64,000 bases of DNA, taken from CALECP01 sp964389925. Its GTDB lineage: Bacteria; Chloroflexota; Anaerolineae; Promineifilales; Promineifilaceae. Numbering within the stretch: the stretch's first letter is position 1; each line of letters starts with the position of its first letter. This document shows positions 27,318 to 36,311 of the stretch, in pieces. The stretch is taken from NCBI GenBank assembly GCA_964389925.1, contig CAYMGE010000024.1, positions 1-64,000 of the forward strand, read 5' to 3'. Both the position numbers and the translations under genes were made by a program. Under the pieces are notes generated by a model. It saw only the letters and a program-made list of their open reading frames with translations, was not told the DNA's origin and did no database searches.

Positions 27318-28211
27318 ATGTCAGATGTTGTGTTGCCCGTTTCCATCGGGGTTACAGCGCATAATGAGGCGGAAAATATCGGCCGATTGCTAGACCGCCT
27401 CACCTACCAAGACCTTAAAACAGTCAAAATCTCTGAAATTATCGTCGTCAGCAGTGGCTCAACCGATGCCACCAATGAGATCGTGCGTGGGTGGGAGGTG
27501 CGTAACCCGCTCGTGTGTTTGGTTGTGCAGTCTCGGCGCGAGGGCAAAGCCTCCGCCATCAACCTCCTCTTAACACAAACTAAAGAAAAAACCGTCGTGC
27601 TGTCGAGCGCGGACGTGTTGCCAGAGCCAGACACGATTGAGCGTCTCGTTGTGCCTATGCGTGATGAGACAGTCGGCATGGTTGGTGTGCGTCCCGTGCC
27701 GGTCAACAATCCGCAGCAGTTTATGGGCTATGCCGCCCACTTGCTCTGGGATTTACACCACGATATGAACATGGCGGGAACACGCAAAGTCGGCGAGATG
27801 GTCGCCTTTCGCCACGTCTTTGAGCGCATTCCCAACCATACGGCGGTCGATGAGGCGAGCATTGAGCCGCTGATTCGTGGACAGGGATATAGCATCGGCT
27901 ACGCGCCAGATGCAATTGTTTACAACAAAGGGCCTGAAACAGTTGGCGACTTCTTGCGCCAACGGCGACGCATCTTCGCCGGTCACTTAGAGATGCAGCA
28001 GGAATTGGGCTATGCTGTCGGCACGATGAGTGGCGGCGGAATTTTGCCCCACTTTATCAAACGATTGGAACCGCATCCCAAAAAGGTTGTGTGGGCGGGT
28101 TTGGTGGCGATGTTGGAGGTTCTCGGCCGAAAACTCGGTCAGCGCGACTTCCGCCGCAAACGCAACCACACCATTTGGGAGGTGGCGACAACCACAAAGC
28201 AGGTCGCGTAG
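27318..28211 (+). CDS. Family 2 glycosyltransferase
   Basis: GT-A fold glycosyltransferase of 297 residues. Motifs: nucleotide-sugar region VTAHNEAENI, SSGSTDAT, acid pair near LSSADVLPEPD (D-x-D not classical), and the QRRRI segment (QxxRW-like) of processive or cellulose-synthase-like enzymes. No clear membrane helices, except a weak one near VVWAGLVAMLEVL. It follows the GT2-GtrA fusion and may act on the same glycolipid. The ribosome-binding site is AGGAG. The acceptor and sugar are not predictable. Confidence 0.9.
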   Translation: MSDVVLPVSIGVTAHNEAENIGRLLDRLTYQDLKTVKISEIIVVSSGSTDATNEIVRGWEVRNPLVCLVVQSRREGKASAINLLLTQTKEKTVVLSSADVLPEPDTIERLVVPMRDETVGMVGVRPVPVNNPQQFMGYAAHLLWDLHHDMNMAGTRKVGEMVAFRHVFERIPNHTAVDEASIEPLIRGQGYSIGYAPDAIVYNKGPETVGDFLRQRRRIFAGHLEMQQELGYAVGTMSGGGILPHFIKRLEPHPKKVVWAGLVAMLEVLGRKLGQRDFRRKRNHTIWEVATTTKQVA

Positions 28212-28245
28212 GCGCATTGCCTACGGCCGACAGGAGAACTTACTC

Positions 28246-28455
28246 ATGAGCACCAAGTATGAGATTGTCGTTTTTTACAGCGAAGAAGACCGCGCCTATG
28301 TGGCGGAAGCCCCTAATTTAACTGGCTGTGTTGCCGATGGCAAGACGTGTGCGGAAGCGTTGGCAAATGTCGATGTCATCATCGAAAACTGGATGGACAA
28401 AGCAAAAGCGCAGGGCATAACCCTGCCCAAACAGCGACGCATCATGTTTGCTTAA
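28246..28455 (+). CDS. HicB-like protein
   Basis: A 69-residue protein with the HicB/UPF0150 alpha-beta fold: strand YEIVVFYSEEDRAYVAEAP, turn NLTGCVADGKT and helix CAEALANVDVII. HicB proteins are antitoxins of HicA mRNA interferases, but this one lacks a C-terminal DNA-binding domain, and no HicA partner (a small double-stranded RNA-binding-like ORF with GSHHHF or GSHG) is seen on either side. It may be a solitary HicB. The start is supported by AGGAG 9 bases upstream. It lies 34 bases after the glycosyltransferase and may be cotranscribed. Confidence 0.85.
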   Translation: MSTKYEIVVFYSEEDRAYVAEAPNLTGCVADGKTCAEALANVDVIIENWMDKAKAQGITLPKQRRIMFA

Positions 28456-28486
28456 CAGTTGTGTGCAAAACATGATGCAGTGAATT

Positions 28487-28553
28487 GGTAAGAAGTCGGT
28501 GGTAAGTAAGAGTATGCGCTTGCTTACTTATCACTAACCACTTGCGGTTTACT
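28487..28553. repeat. Heptad-phased hairpin repeat
   Basis: Left units GGTAAGA, AGTCGGT, GGTAAGT and AAGAGTA, and right units ACTTATC, ACTAACC, ACTTGCG and GTTTACT, are in 7-bp phase and partly complementary. It lies between the convergent hicB-like and msrA genes and could terminate both transcripts. Confidence 0.65.
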
Positions 28554-28590
28554 GCTCTATGTTTTTGCAACTGCTCAGAAACCGTGTGTC

Positions 28591-29127
28591 TTAGGCCTTT
28601 AGCATATCGTAGAATTTTTTGCGTGCCTTTGACACTTTCGGCGCCACAACAAACATGCAGTAGGGTTGGAAGCGATTATTTTTGAAATAATCTTGATGAT
28701 ATGCCTCCCCTGCATAATAGTTTTCGAGTGGAGAGACTTCTGTCACGATGGGATCGCGATAAAGTTGCTCCTGCTCGAATTGGGCTATTTTGGCTTCGGC
28801 CGATTTGCGCTGCTCATCGTTGTGATAAAAAATCGCAGAGCGATACTGCGGCCCAACGTCGTTGCCCTGCCGATTCATCGTCGTCGGATCGTGTATCGTG
28901 AAGAACACGTTGAGCAGATCGTCAAAGCTGATCACGTCCGCATCGTAAGTGATTTGCACCACCTCCGCATGACCCGTATTTTTGCCACAAACCTGCTCAT
29001 AAGTCGGATAGTCTATGTGTCCTCCCGCGTATCCGCTGACCACCTTCTGCACGCCACGTAACTCTTGATAAACGGCTTCCAAACACCAAAAACAGCCACC
29101 ACCTAATGTTGCAATCTCTTGTTTCAT
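28591..29127 (-). CDS. msrA: Peptide-methionine (S)-S-oxide reductase
   Basis: Cytoplasmic repair enzyme of 178 residues that reduces methionine S-sulfoxide in proteins. The active-site motif GGCFWCLE carries the nucleophilic Cys12, and the block AEVVQITYDADVISFDDLL and the segment AEAYHQDY-like GEAYHQDYFKNN are typical. A single-domain protein without MsrB. No redox partner gene is adjacent. The start at 29127 gives the usual MsrA N terminus. Confidence 0.97.
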   Translation of the reverse strand: MKQEIATLGGGCFWCLEAVYQELRGVQKVVSGYAGGHIDYPTYEQVCGKNTGHAEVVQITYDADVISFDDLLNVFFTIHDPTTMNRQGNDVGPQYRSAIFYHNDEQRKSAEAKIAQFEQEQLYRDPIVTEVSPLENYYAGEAYHQDYFKNNRFQPYCMFVVAPKVSKARKKFYDMLKA

Positions 29128-29390
29128 TATATTACCTATAGGTTGGGAGAGAGTCCCTCAATATCGTTGCCAAATCGTATGTTGTGCGTATGATTCGCGG
29201 CGTTATCGGCCGATGTTTTTAACAAAAGGCTTACATACGTCCTGTATCATCAATCGTTGAAGGAGTAGACGCTTGAAATAACCAAATGCTTACTCAAACT
29301 TCAAACTTTCATAATAACTTCTTTCTATCATCATTATCTAAATAAATCACACGTCACATTCAGACGTGAACATCTCGGAGAGTAGACACT

Positions 29391-30074
29391 ATGGCAACAC
29401 CATTACGAATTTTAGTGGTTGAAGACGAAGACCGCATTCGTCAATTTTTACAGCGTGGCCTCAGCTATGAGGGCTATCGCGTCGATGTTGCGGAGGATGG
29501 GCAGACTGGTCTTGATATTGCCCGCGATAATCCGCCGGACTTAGTGTTGCTTGATGTGATGCTGCCCGGCATTGATGGAATCGAAGTCTGCCGCCGCCTG
29601 CGTGCAGTGGGAGATGTACCAATTTTGATGCTGACGGCAAAAGAGGCGATTGAGGATCGCGTGGCAGGTCTCGATGCAGGGGCAGATGATTATCTCGTCA
29701 AGCCATTTGCGTTTGATGAACTACTCGCTCGCATCCGCGCTCTGCTGCGTCGTGTCCAACCAAGCAAGCCAGATGTCTATCGCTTTGTCGATCTTGAACT
29801 CGACACAGGCACACGGCAGGGCAAGCGTGCTGGTCGTCTCTTTGATTTGACTGCAAAAGAGTACGAGCTGCTTGAGCTTTTCATGCGAAATCCACGTCGG
29901 GTTCTGACCCGCGAAATCATCTATGATCGCGTTTGGGGGTATGACTTCGGCGGCGAGAGCAACATCATCGAGGTATACGTGCGCTATTTGCGCCAAAAGA
30001 CAGAGGCGGGTGGCCTAACCCGCCTGATCCACACCGTTCGTGGGATAGGGTACGTTTTGCGCGAGCCAGAATAA
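29391..30074 (+). CDS. OmpR-family response regulator
   Basis: Response regulator of 227 residues. The receiver domain (1-120) has the acidic pocket VVEDEDR, the phosphoacceptor D55 in LLDVMLPG, the switch Thr in LTAK and K104 in YLVKPF. The C-terminal winged helix (about 130-227) has TAKEYELLELFMRNP and YVRYLRQKTEAGG. It resembles MprA/PhoP-like regulators. No histidine kinase is adjacent, since the next gene is convergent. A GGAGAG site precedes the ATG. The 260-bp upstream gap (29128-29390) holds no gene. Confidence 0.95.
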   Translation: MATPLRILVVEDEDRIRQFLQRGLSYEGYRVDVAEDGQTGLDIARDNPPDLVLLDVMLPGIDGIEVCRRLRAVGDVPILMLTAKEAIEDRVAGLDAGADDYLVKPFAFDELLARIRALLRRVQPSKPDVYRFVDLELDTGTRQGKRAGRLFDLTAKEYELLELFMRNPRRVLTREIIYDRVWGYDFGGESNIIEVYVRYLRQKTEAGGLTRLIHTVRGIGYVLREPE

Positions 30075-30170
30075 ACTCAACGACCCTTCTTGTAGGCGGC
30101 GATAGAAGCCTCACTCTCAAAGTTGTGGTGTCATCTCAAAATCCCTTTCCTCGTGTTTAAGCAACAGCAT

Positions 30171-30213
30171 AAAGGCCTTTCATCTGTTTACTATGAACAG
30201 ATGAAAGGCCTTT
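30171..30213. terminator. Bidirectional terminator hairpin
   Basis: Perfect 18-bp stem (AAAGGCCTTTCATCTGTT and complement) with a 7-base loop between the response regulator and the convergent C25 peptidase gene. Confidence 0.8.
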
Positions 30214-30221
30214 CTACAATC

Positions 30222-30254
30222 GGGTGAGCAATGGGCGATTGTTCACTGTTCACC
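30222..30254. repeat. Small heptad repeat
   Basis: GGGTGAG and then GTTCACT, GTTCACC in 7-bp phase form a second, weaker hairpin just before the stop of the C25 peptidase gene. Confidence 0.5.
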
Positions 30255-30263
30255 CAAAACAGC

Positions 30264-33200
30264 TTACGACTGCTGGCGGCGACATGCTCGCAGATACAGA
30301 CCCGTTAAGCCAATCAGTGCAATTTGTGAGATCAATAGGAGGCTTACCCCTCGTGTTTTTGAGCCAGCATCGCTTACCGACACTGCTGTTGGCGTTGTCA
30401 TATTCAGTTCAACGGGGCCATGCAGTGTCCGCTTGTCAAAGATGTCTATATCCTCTAGCCAGTAGTACCAGTTGCCACTTTCCACCGTCGTGTCTTCAAA
30501 TTCATACATACCCCCTTGACCCTGAATGCCGCCCGATGGAATAACGTTGGTGTTGAGTGCGCCGTTGTTGACAAATTGAGCCGTCTCTGTGCGATAGACG
30601 TTGAAACCGGCGTGGTTAAATTCGGCCGATGTCACCCAATCCAACATCACCGTTCCATCTCCCGTCGTCTCTGCTGTAAACGATTCCAGTGTCACTGCAT
30701 TGGGAGCTTGCGCTATGTTTAGCGTACTCGCAGGATCACCAAACAGAATCATTGTGCGAAGCGTCTGCTGCCAGAAAGTGGACTGGGTGTACAGATCGAG
30801 CTTGCCCATCTCGGTTGCTGCGCCAAGGCCATGCACATCTTTCTCGAAGAAAGCGCGATAGACCCCACCCAACATTGTTTTTTGGCCACTGTTGTACCCC
30901 AAACCAGCATCGGCCCAAACCGCAATCGCGCCACCATTTTGCTGTCGCTGCAACGCTTCAGCCAGTGATTGATTGGCTGGAAAGAACTCATAGCTGTATG
31001 GAAATGAGAATAGCCCGTTCAAACAATTGGCAATCGTCACGAACGGAAAAGAGTTGTTGCCAGCCAGCGCATCCGTCTGGTCTTCCGTGAGAATGCGGCC
31101 GCCAAAGTAGCTGCCCCAGCGATAATGATTGCCATGACCACTGTAGTTGACGAGGAGGGTTCCCGCGTTGAGCGTTTCGGTGATGTCACGGGTCAGGACA
31201 GGCTGAGTGTACTGGCGCGTGTAGAGGGGCTTGACCGTGTAACTGACGGGTAGAAGGTCAATGAGCGAGTCGGAAACGGTTTCAAACTGTTGGTCATCAT
31301 CAGCGACGAAGAGCGCGGTTGGGTTAGGTATCGGTGGCTGACTTTCGGCCGAAATCAGATTATCAACGATCCCCTCCGCCATCTCCAACGTCTCTGCACT
31401 CAAGCGGCCGATTTGCATCTCCGCCAGCGGGTCATCTCCGATGAAGGTGACGTAGTAATTGTCGGAGGGAATTCGGCCAAAATCAAACGTGTGAATCAGA
31501 CGCGGCGGTATCCAATTATGTGACTTCCCATGCGCCGTTTTGAACTCTTGCGACCCATCTCCCAGCAGCACAACGTAGGTCGGTGCAGGAGCTTGCCAGT
31601 TGTGATAAGTATGCGCCAAAAAGTTGCGAATCGCCTCTGGGTTGAAGAACCCATCCTCAAACTCATCGTACACATCCTGCACATCAACCACGCTCGTTCG
31701 CAACCCCTGCCCCACACGATAGTCTGCCAAGCGTTGCGCGGCGGTGATGAACGCCGAATGCGAGATGATGATCCAATCTGCGCCGTTTGCGCTGTCGCGT
31801 AGATTGCTCGGTGTATCGGCAACGGTGTTGGTTGGCGTTCGCACAACTGTTGTAGCGAGATAGCGATGTTCTGCCTCTGCATCAAACGATAGGCCAACAC
31901 GCGCCGCAGTTGTGATGCGTTGGGGCATGTATGGGTCAGTGATGTCGAGAAGCGTGATTTCGTTGGTTGTGAAGCCGGTGATGGGGATCGTTTGATTTTC
32001 GGCCGCTCCAAACACCAACTCATCACCCTCTGCCACAAATTGATCTGCATAGTCAATCTCGACCCAGTTGAGATACCACATCGTCAGCGCATCACCCGAT
32101 GCAATCGCCTCGACCGTGATCGTGTTGACCCCGTTAACGAGCAGCGCGTTATCAAAAGGAAGAGAGCCAGTCACAGGCACGAAACCATTCCACTGCACAT
32201 CCCCAATCGCCGTGCCGTTGACTGACACGCGGCCGACATGGTCGGCCGCCGTATGCCCTTTTGCATGGAGCCGCAGCGTCGCGCTCGATGGCTCTGTCGC
32301 TAGATGGTCGAGCGTCATGGTGAGCGTCCGCGACTCTCCCGGCTGGAGTCGCTTCCCATCAAACCACAAATCTTCCTCTGGTTCCGCTTGCGTCAAATTG
32401 GTCACATACCAGCTATTGCGCTCTAAGTGAATGGTATCGGTGTACGATGTTGCTGCTGTGGCTCCCGCTGGCGTGCCGTCCCGTTCACCCATTCGCAGAC
32501 CATTTTGATCGAGAACCGTCAACCAGTAGACATTCTCCGCTACATACAAATCTTCATACGCCTCGCCATAAAAGCGCAACTTGTCACCGTCTGCAATCAA
32601 CGGGACAGGCTCGCCGCGATGAGATAGTTGGATATTAGCAAACGCAATCTCCGCCATATTCCACCCCGCCGCTTCGAGCATTGCCGCGTCTATCTCATAC
32701 AGACCGGCCGCCTCAATTGTCAGTCGCAATGCAGGGGGAGCATCGTTAGAGGTTTCGTGTTTCGGGAATGTCGCTATCCGCGACCCTTCGGTATGGCTTT
32801 CCCGAAACGTTTCTCTGATAGGTGCAGGTCGATTGAGGTCAGCATAGTTGTCGAGCGCGTGGGCAATCACCTGCTCGTAATCTGGATGATGAGGGCGCAG
32901 CGTGGCAGCGCGTGCCGCGCTGTTCCAGCTAACGCGCACATACAGGTCGGTATAGATCGTCGCCACATTATCATTGATTTGGACGGGGTTTAGCGCAATT
33001 TGTACGACGGGCTGATCGCGCATGAAGCCCGTTGCGCCAATTTGGGCGACAGGTTGTGATTTTGTATCTGTCATGGGAGCGGAGAGTGTTGTGCGTAGGC
33101 TTTCGGCCGAAATCACCTCAACCCTCAACCCCTCATGCGTCGGCACACCCAGCAACGCCCCCTCGACTGGCAACGCCGCACCCGACGACCACGTTATCCC

Positions 33201-33350
33201 TGTCAAAATGAGGTCAACGCTATTTGTTCGCGTCACAACCGTCAACCCATCCTCTGATGGCATAGCCCCAACGACTACGTTCGCACCTGCCACAAGCAGC
33301 AGCAATGCCACCCCGACAGTCCACCACAGTTGTCTTACATGTCTCTTCAT
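30264..33350 (-). CDS. Gingipain-type C25 cysteine peptidase, surface anchored
   Basis: Exported protein of 1028 residues. A signal peptide (LWWTVGVALLLLVAGANVVV) starts at ATG 33350, with GGAG 8 bases upstream. The central peptidase C25 region shows LLGDGSQEF, the catalytic His in NYSGHGNHYRW (about residue 737) and the catalytic Cys in IANCLNGLF (about 777). It is followed by a fibronectin-like region (LESFTAETTGDGTVMLDWV). The C terminus ends PTAVSVS, a hydrophobic helix and RACRRQQS, a likely surface anchor shared with two other proteins in the window. Family members act in secretion-coupled processing of surface proteins or as extracellular proteases; which applies here is unknown. Confidence 0.88.
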   Translation of the reverse strand: MKRHVRQLWWTVGVALLLLVAGANVVVGAMPSEDGLTVVTRTNSVDLILTGITWSSGAALPVEGALLGVPTHEGLRVEVISAESLRTTLSAPMTDTKSQPVAQIGATGFMRDQPVVQIALNPVQINDNVATIYTDLYVRVSWNSAARAATLRPHHPDYEQVIAHALDNYADLNRPAPIRETFRESHTEGSRIATFPKHETSNDAPPALRLTIEAAGLYEIDAAMLEAAGWNMAEIAFANIQLSHRGEPVPLIADGDKLRFYGEAYEDLYVAENVYWLTVLDQNGLRMGERDGTPAGATAATSYTDTIHLERNSWYVTNLTQAEPEEDLWFDGKRLQPGESRTLTMTLDHLATEPSSATLRLHAKGHTAADHVGRVSVNGTAIGDVQWNGFVPVTGSLPFDNALLVNGVNTITVEAIASGDALTMWYLNWVEIDYADQFVAEGDELVFGAAENQTIPITGFTTNEITLLDITDPYMPQRITTAARVGLSFDAEAEHRYLATTVVRTPTNTVADTPSNLRDSANGADWIIISHSAFITAAQRLADYRVGQGLRTSVVDVQDVYDEFEDGFFNPEAIRNFLAHTYHNWQAPAPTYVVLLGDGSQEFKTAHGKSHNWIPPRLIHTFDFGRIPSDNYYVTFIGDDPLAEMQIGRLSAETLEMAEGIVDNLISAESQPPIPNPTALFVADDDQQFETVSDSLIDLLPVSYTVKPLYTRQYTQPVLTRDITETLNAGTLLVNYSGHGNHYRWGSYFGGRILTEDQTDALAGNNSFPFVTIANCLNGLFSFPYSYEFFPANQSLAEALQRQQNGGAIAVWADAGLGYNSGQKTMLGGVYRAFFEKDVHGLGAATEMGKLDLYTQSTFWQQTLRTMILFGDPASTLNIAQAPNAVTLESFTAETTGDGTVMLDWVTSAEFNHAGFNVYRTETAQFVNNGALNTNVIPSGGIQGQGGMYEFEDTTVESGNWYYWLEDIDIFDKRTLHGPVELNMTTPTAVSVSDAGSKTRGVSLLLISQIALIGLTGLYLRACRRQQS

Positions 33351-33562
33351 CACTCACACTCCATATCTAAAAATAGACGGCCGAAGCCAGTGAACGCTTG
33401 CACACCAGCTTCGGCAATTCTTCGCAACCATTTGCCGTGTTTGCAAGTAGGATATGTAGCGTCTGATCACCACTGACCAAAATCGCACCACCAAACCCCC
33501 TCGCCGATAAAGTTCGATCAGTCCGTATTGATGGCAAAGGTTCCAAACAGTTTGATGTTCAT

Positions 33563-33817
33563 TTACACTTCTTCTTTGGTTCGGTACTTCGTTGTACACT
33601 CTTGCCCCACCTCTGGGTGCGGCTTTACTCTGTTCTCCAGTTGCGATGGCAAATTGCCCGCCATAGCGTGTTCAAGGTGAGCGATCAGTGCAGTTGGGTT
33701 GGGTAGCCCGACTGGTTTCGTTGACTCACTCGATTGAATCGTGATGCGCCATGGCTCTGTTTTTGCTTCTCGCCAAAGGCGCAACATGAACAATTTATGT
33801 TGGGCGTTTGTATTCAT
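33563..33817 (-). CDS. Small hypothetical protein
   Basis: An 84-residue protein starting MNTNAQHKLFMLRLWREAKTE at ATG 33817. A GAGGAG site lies just upstream, and TATAAC (in ATTATAAC) fits a -10 box close before it, so the gene is probably real and expressed from its own promoter. The LWREA...PWRITIQ pattern followed by NPTALIAHLE resembles short uncharacterised Chloroflexota proteins. It is upstream of the C25 peptidase gene with about 210 bp between. No function is proposed. Confidence 0.6.
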   Translation of the reverse strand: MNTNAQHKLFMLRLWREAKTEPWRITIQSSESTKPVGLPNPTALIAHLEHAMAGNLPSQLENRVKPHPEVGQECTTKYRTKEEV

Positions 33818-34074
33818 TTCTCCTCTCTCTGTTATAATGTCATTGCTTAAACCAACCTTTTGCACCACAGTAACCAAAAAACGTATCAAAAGCGTATCAA
33901 ACCGGGGCGGTGCTTAACGGTGAAGAGGTCTATATCATGGGGGTGCGCGACGCTGTTTATCGTGGTATACAACAAGAGGGACAGCGATTTTGGGAACACC
34001 GACAAACTGGCTCTCCCGCCTTCCGAGATTCTTGTCTATGCTGACCGTCTGGATTTGGTTAAAATAAACGGCAC

Positions 34075-35430
34075 ATGATTTTACGCACAAAGCTATTTGG
34101 CAAACAGTACGAGTTCCGCGATTTGCGGGAACTGATGGGCAGGGCTAACGAGCCAAAATCGGGGGACGAGTTGGCGGGTGTGGCGGCGAGGCGTGCGGTG
34201 GAGCGCGTGGCGGCACGGCATGTCTTGGCGCATGTGCCGCTGTGGGCGTTGCGTGAACAGCCGGTGGTCTCGGCCGAATTCGACGACGTAACCCGCGCAA
34301 TCGAAGAAGGAATCAACGAACATGCCTATGCCGAGATCAAAGATTGGTCAGTCGGTGAGTTACGTGAGTGGGTGCTGTCAACAACGGCGATGGAGATTGC
34401 ACGACTCAGAGATGGTTTGACACCTGAAATGATCGCTGCCGTAACGAAGTTGATGTCGAACATGGATTTGATTGTCGGCGCGGCAAAAATGCGTGTCGTC
34501 AGTCGTTGTAACAACACGATGGGAGGACACGGGCGATTAGCGATTCGCCTCCAACCAAATCATCCAACAGATGATGTCGCAGGAATACGCGCCAGCATTT
34601 ATGATGGATTGAGCTATGGGGCGGGAGATAGCGTCATTGGCATCAACCCTGTCGATGAATCGCTTGAAAGCACGACGCGACTGCTGGAGATGACAAAGGA
34701 CATCATCGACCACTGGCAAATCCCAACGCAGAATTGCGTATTGGCACATGTGACGACGCAGATGGCGGCGATGCGCTCGGGTGCGCCCGTTGGCTTGCTG
34801 TTTCAGAGCATTGCAGGGACAGAACGTGCCAACGAGAGCTTTGGTATCTCGGTCGGGTTACTCGATGAAGCGTATGCAGCCGCACGCGAACATGGCTGGG
34901 CGGCGGGGGAGCATGTGATGTATTTTGAGACGGGGCAAGGGTCGGCACTGTCGGCCGAAGCGCATCACAACTGGGATCAACTGACACTCGAAGCCCGCGC
35001 CTACGGCTTGGCAAAACGGTATCATCCCTATCAGGTGAACTCCGTCGTGGGTTTTATCGGCCCTGAATATCTCTACGATGCGCCCCAAATCACCCGTGCG
35101 GGACTCGAAGATCACTTCATGGGCAAGCTGACTGGGTTGCCCATGGGGGTCGATGTCTGCTACACAAATCATGCACGGGCAGGGCAAAACGATCTGGAAA
35201 ATTTAGCAGTGCTGTTGGCGACAGCGGGATGCAACTTCTTTATGGGTGTACCGATGGGGGATGACGTGATGCTAGCTTATCAGACGACCAGCTTTCACGA
35301 TGGCGCGGCGTTGCGCCAGTTGTTGGGATTGCGACCGCTGCCTGAATTCGAGCAGTGGCTTGAAGGTGTCGGGTTGATGCGTGATGGTCAATTGACGGAG
35401 AAGGCGGGGAATGTGGACTGGTTCAAATGA
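34075..35430 (+). CDS. eutB: Ethanolamine ammonia-lyase large subunit
   Basis: Cobalamin-dependent enzyme subunit of 451 residues that, with EutC, converts ethanolamine to acetaldehyde and ammonia. It aligns by eye over its whole length with recalled E. coli EutB: RLQPNHPTDDVAGIRASIY, GDSVIGINPV, NCVLAHVTTQ, YFETGQGSALSA, VGFIGPEYLYDAPQI and AGLEDHFMGKL. The TIM-barrel substrate-binding region is therefore intact. eutC follows after a 19-base gap. No microcompartment, reactivase (eutA) or adenosyltransferase genes are next to it. A TAAAAT box 9 bases before the ATG suggests a very short leader; no cobalamin riboswitch was recognised. Confidence 0.98.
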   Translation: MILRTKLFGKQYEFRDLRELMGRANEPKSGDELAGVAARRAVERVAARHVLAHVPLWALREQPVVSAEFDDVTRAIEEGINEHAYAEIKDWSVGELREWVLSTTAMEIARLRDGLTPEMIAAVTKLMSNMDLIVGAAKMRVVSRCNNTMGGHGRLAIRLQPNHPTDDVAGIRASIYDGLSYGAGDSVIGINPVDESLESTTRLLEMTKDIIDHWQIPTQNCVLAHVTTQMAAMRSGAPVGLLFQSIAGTERANESFGISVGLLDEAYAAAREHGWAAGEHVMYFETGQGSALSAEAHHNWDQLTLEARAYGLAKRYHPYQVNSVVGFIGPEYLYDAPQITRAGLEDHFMGKLTGLPMGVDVCYTNHARAGQNDLENLAVLLATAGCNFFMGVPMGDDVMLAYQTTSFHDGAALRQLLGLRPLPEFEQWLEGVGLMRDGQLTEKAGNVDWFK

Positions 35431-35449
35431 CTGAGCAAGGACGATAACT

Positions 35450-36226
35450 GTGACAACTGATATTGAACTAAACATTGATCTACCTGACCCAGCCAAGCGC
35501 AAGCGACACCATCCGGATACCCCTGCGCGAGTGGGGGCGGGGCAGGTGGGGGCGCGTCCGTACACAGGGGATGCACTGCTGTTTTCGGCCGATCACGCCG
35601 TCACGCAAGACGCAATCATGCGCCCCGTCGATCCCGACCTGCTCGTTGAAATGAAACTGCTGCAAGTCAAGAGCCGTGCGGAGACGCGGCAGCAATATCT
35701 GCGCCGCCCTGACTTGGGACGCTTGCTTGACGAGGCTGCCATCGCCACATTGCACGACCGGTTGATCATGCAGCCAGACGTACAAATTTTTGTTGGGGAC
35801 GGATTGAGCGCGGCAGCAGTTGAACACAACTTGCCAATTCTGCTGCCTGAATTGACGCTTGCGTTAACTCGTGCGGGGCTGTCTGTCGGCCGACCCTTCT
35901 TCGTTCACAATGCGCGGGTCGGTCTGCTCAATGCGGTTAATGAAATTGTCGATGCAAAGGTGTGTGTGATGCTGATTGGGGAGCGGCCGGGGCTGGCACG
36001 GGCAGAGAGCATGAGTATCTATTTGGGCTATCGGCCGAAGCCCACCTCAACCGATGCACAACGTAACGTCATCAGCAATATCTATCACAACGGCTTGCCC
36101 CCCCTTGTTGCTGTTCAGCAAGCTGTGGCACTTATTAACCGTATGCTTTCGCAGCAAGTCAGTGGTGTGGGGCTTACCACCTACACGATCATTCCTGCCA
36201 TAGTAAAGATAGCGTCTGCAACATAG
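35450..36226 (+). CDS. eutC: Ethanolamine ammonia-lyase small subunit
   Basis: Small subunit of 258 residues that helps bind adenosylcobalamin. Landmarks are ADHAVTQDAIMRPVD, VGDGLSAAAVEHN, LIGERPGLARAESMSIYLGYRPKP and the C-terminal NIYHNGLPP and AQQAVALI-like block. A GTG start at 35450 is favoured by AAGGACG 7-8 bases upstream. It follows eutB closely and is followed by a strong hairpin, so eutBC is a two-gene operon. Confidence 0.97.
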   Translation: MTTDIELNIDLPDPAKRKRHHPDTPARVGAGQVGARPYTGDALLFSADHAVTQDAIMRPVDPDLLVEMKLLQVKSRAETRQQYLRRPDLGRLLDEAAIATLHDRLIMQPDVQIFVGDGLSAAAVEHNLPILLPELTLALTRAGLSVGRPFFVHNARVGLLNAVNEIVDAKVCVMLIGERPGLARAESMSIYLGYRPKPTSTDAQRNVISNIYHNGLPPLVAVQQAVALINRMLSQQVSGVGLTTYTIIPAIVKIASAT

Positions 36227-36233
36227 CAATCAA

Positions 36234-36279
36234 GAACGAAGTTCCTAAAGATTCTTGCATTCGTTTAGGAACTTCGTTC
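36234..36279. terminator. Bidirectional terminator hairpin
   Basis: Perfect 16-bp arms (GAACGAAGTTCCTAAA and complement) with a 14-base loop, between eutC and the convergent surface-protein gene. Confidence 0.75.
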
Positions 36280-36311
36280 ATCAATTGTCTCAATTTCTGA
36301 GAATCGAGATG

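Noticed and set aside
33354..33599. An 81-codon minus-strand frame upstream of the C25 peptidase
   Set aside because: It overlaps the better-supported small gene at 33563-33817 and shows no protein-like pattern.
33938..34045. A 35-codon ORF (MGVRDAVYRGIQQEGQ...) with a GAGG site upstream, before eutB
   Set aside because: It has no family likeness and is short; the site could arise by chance. It was kept out of the gene list.
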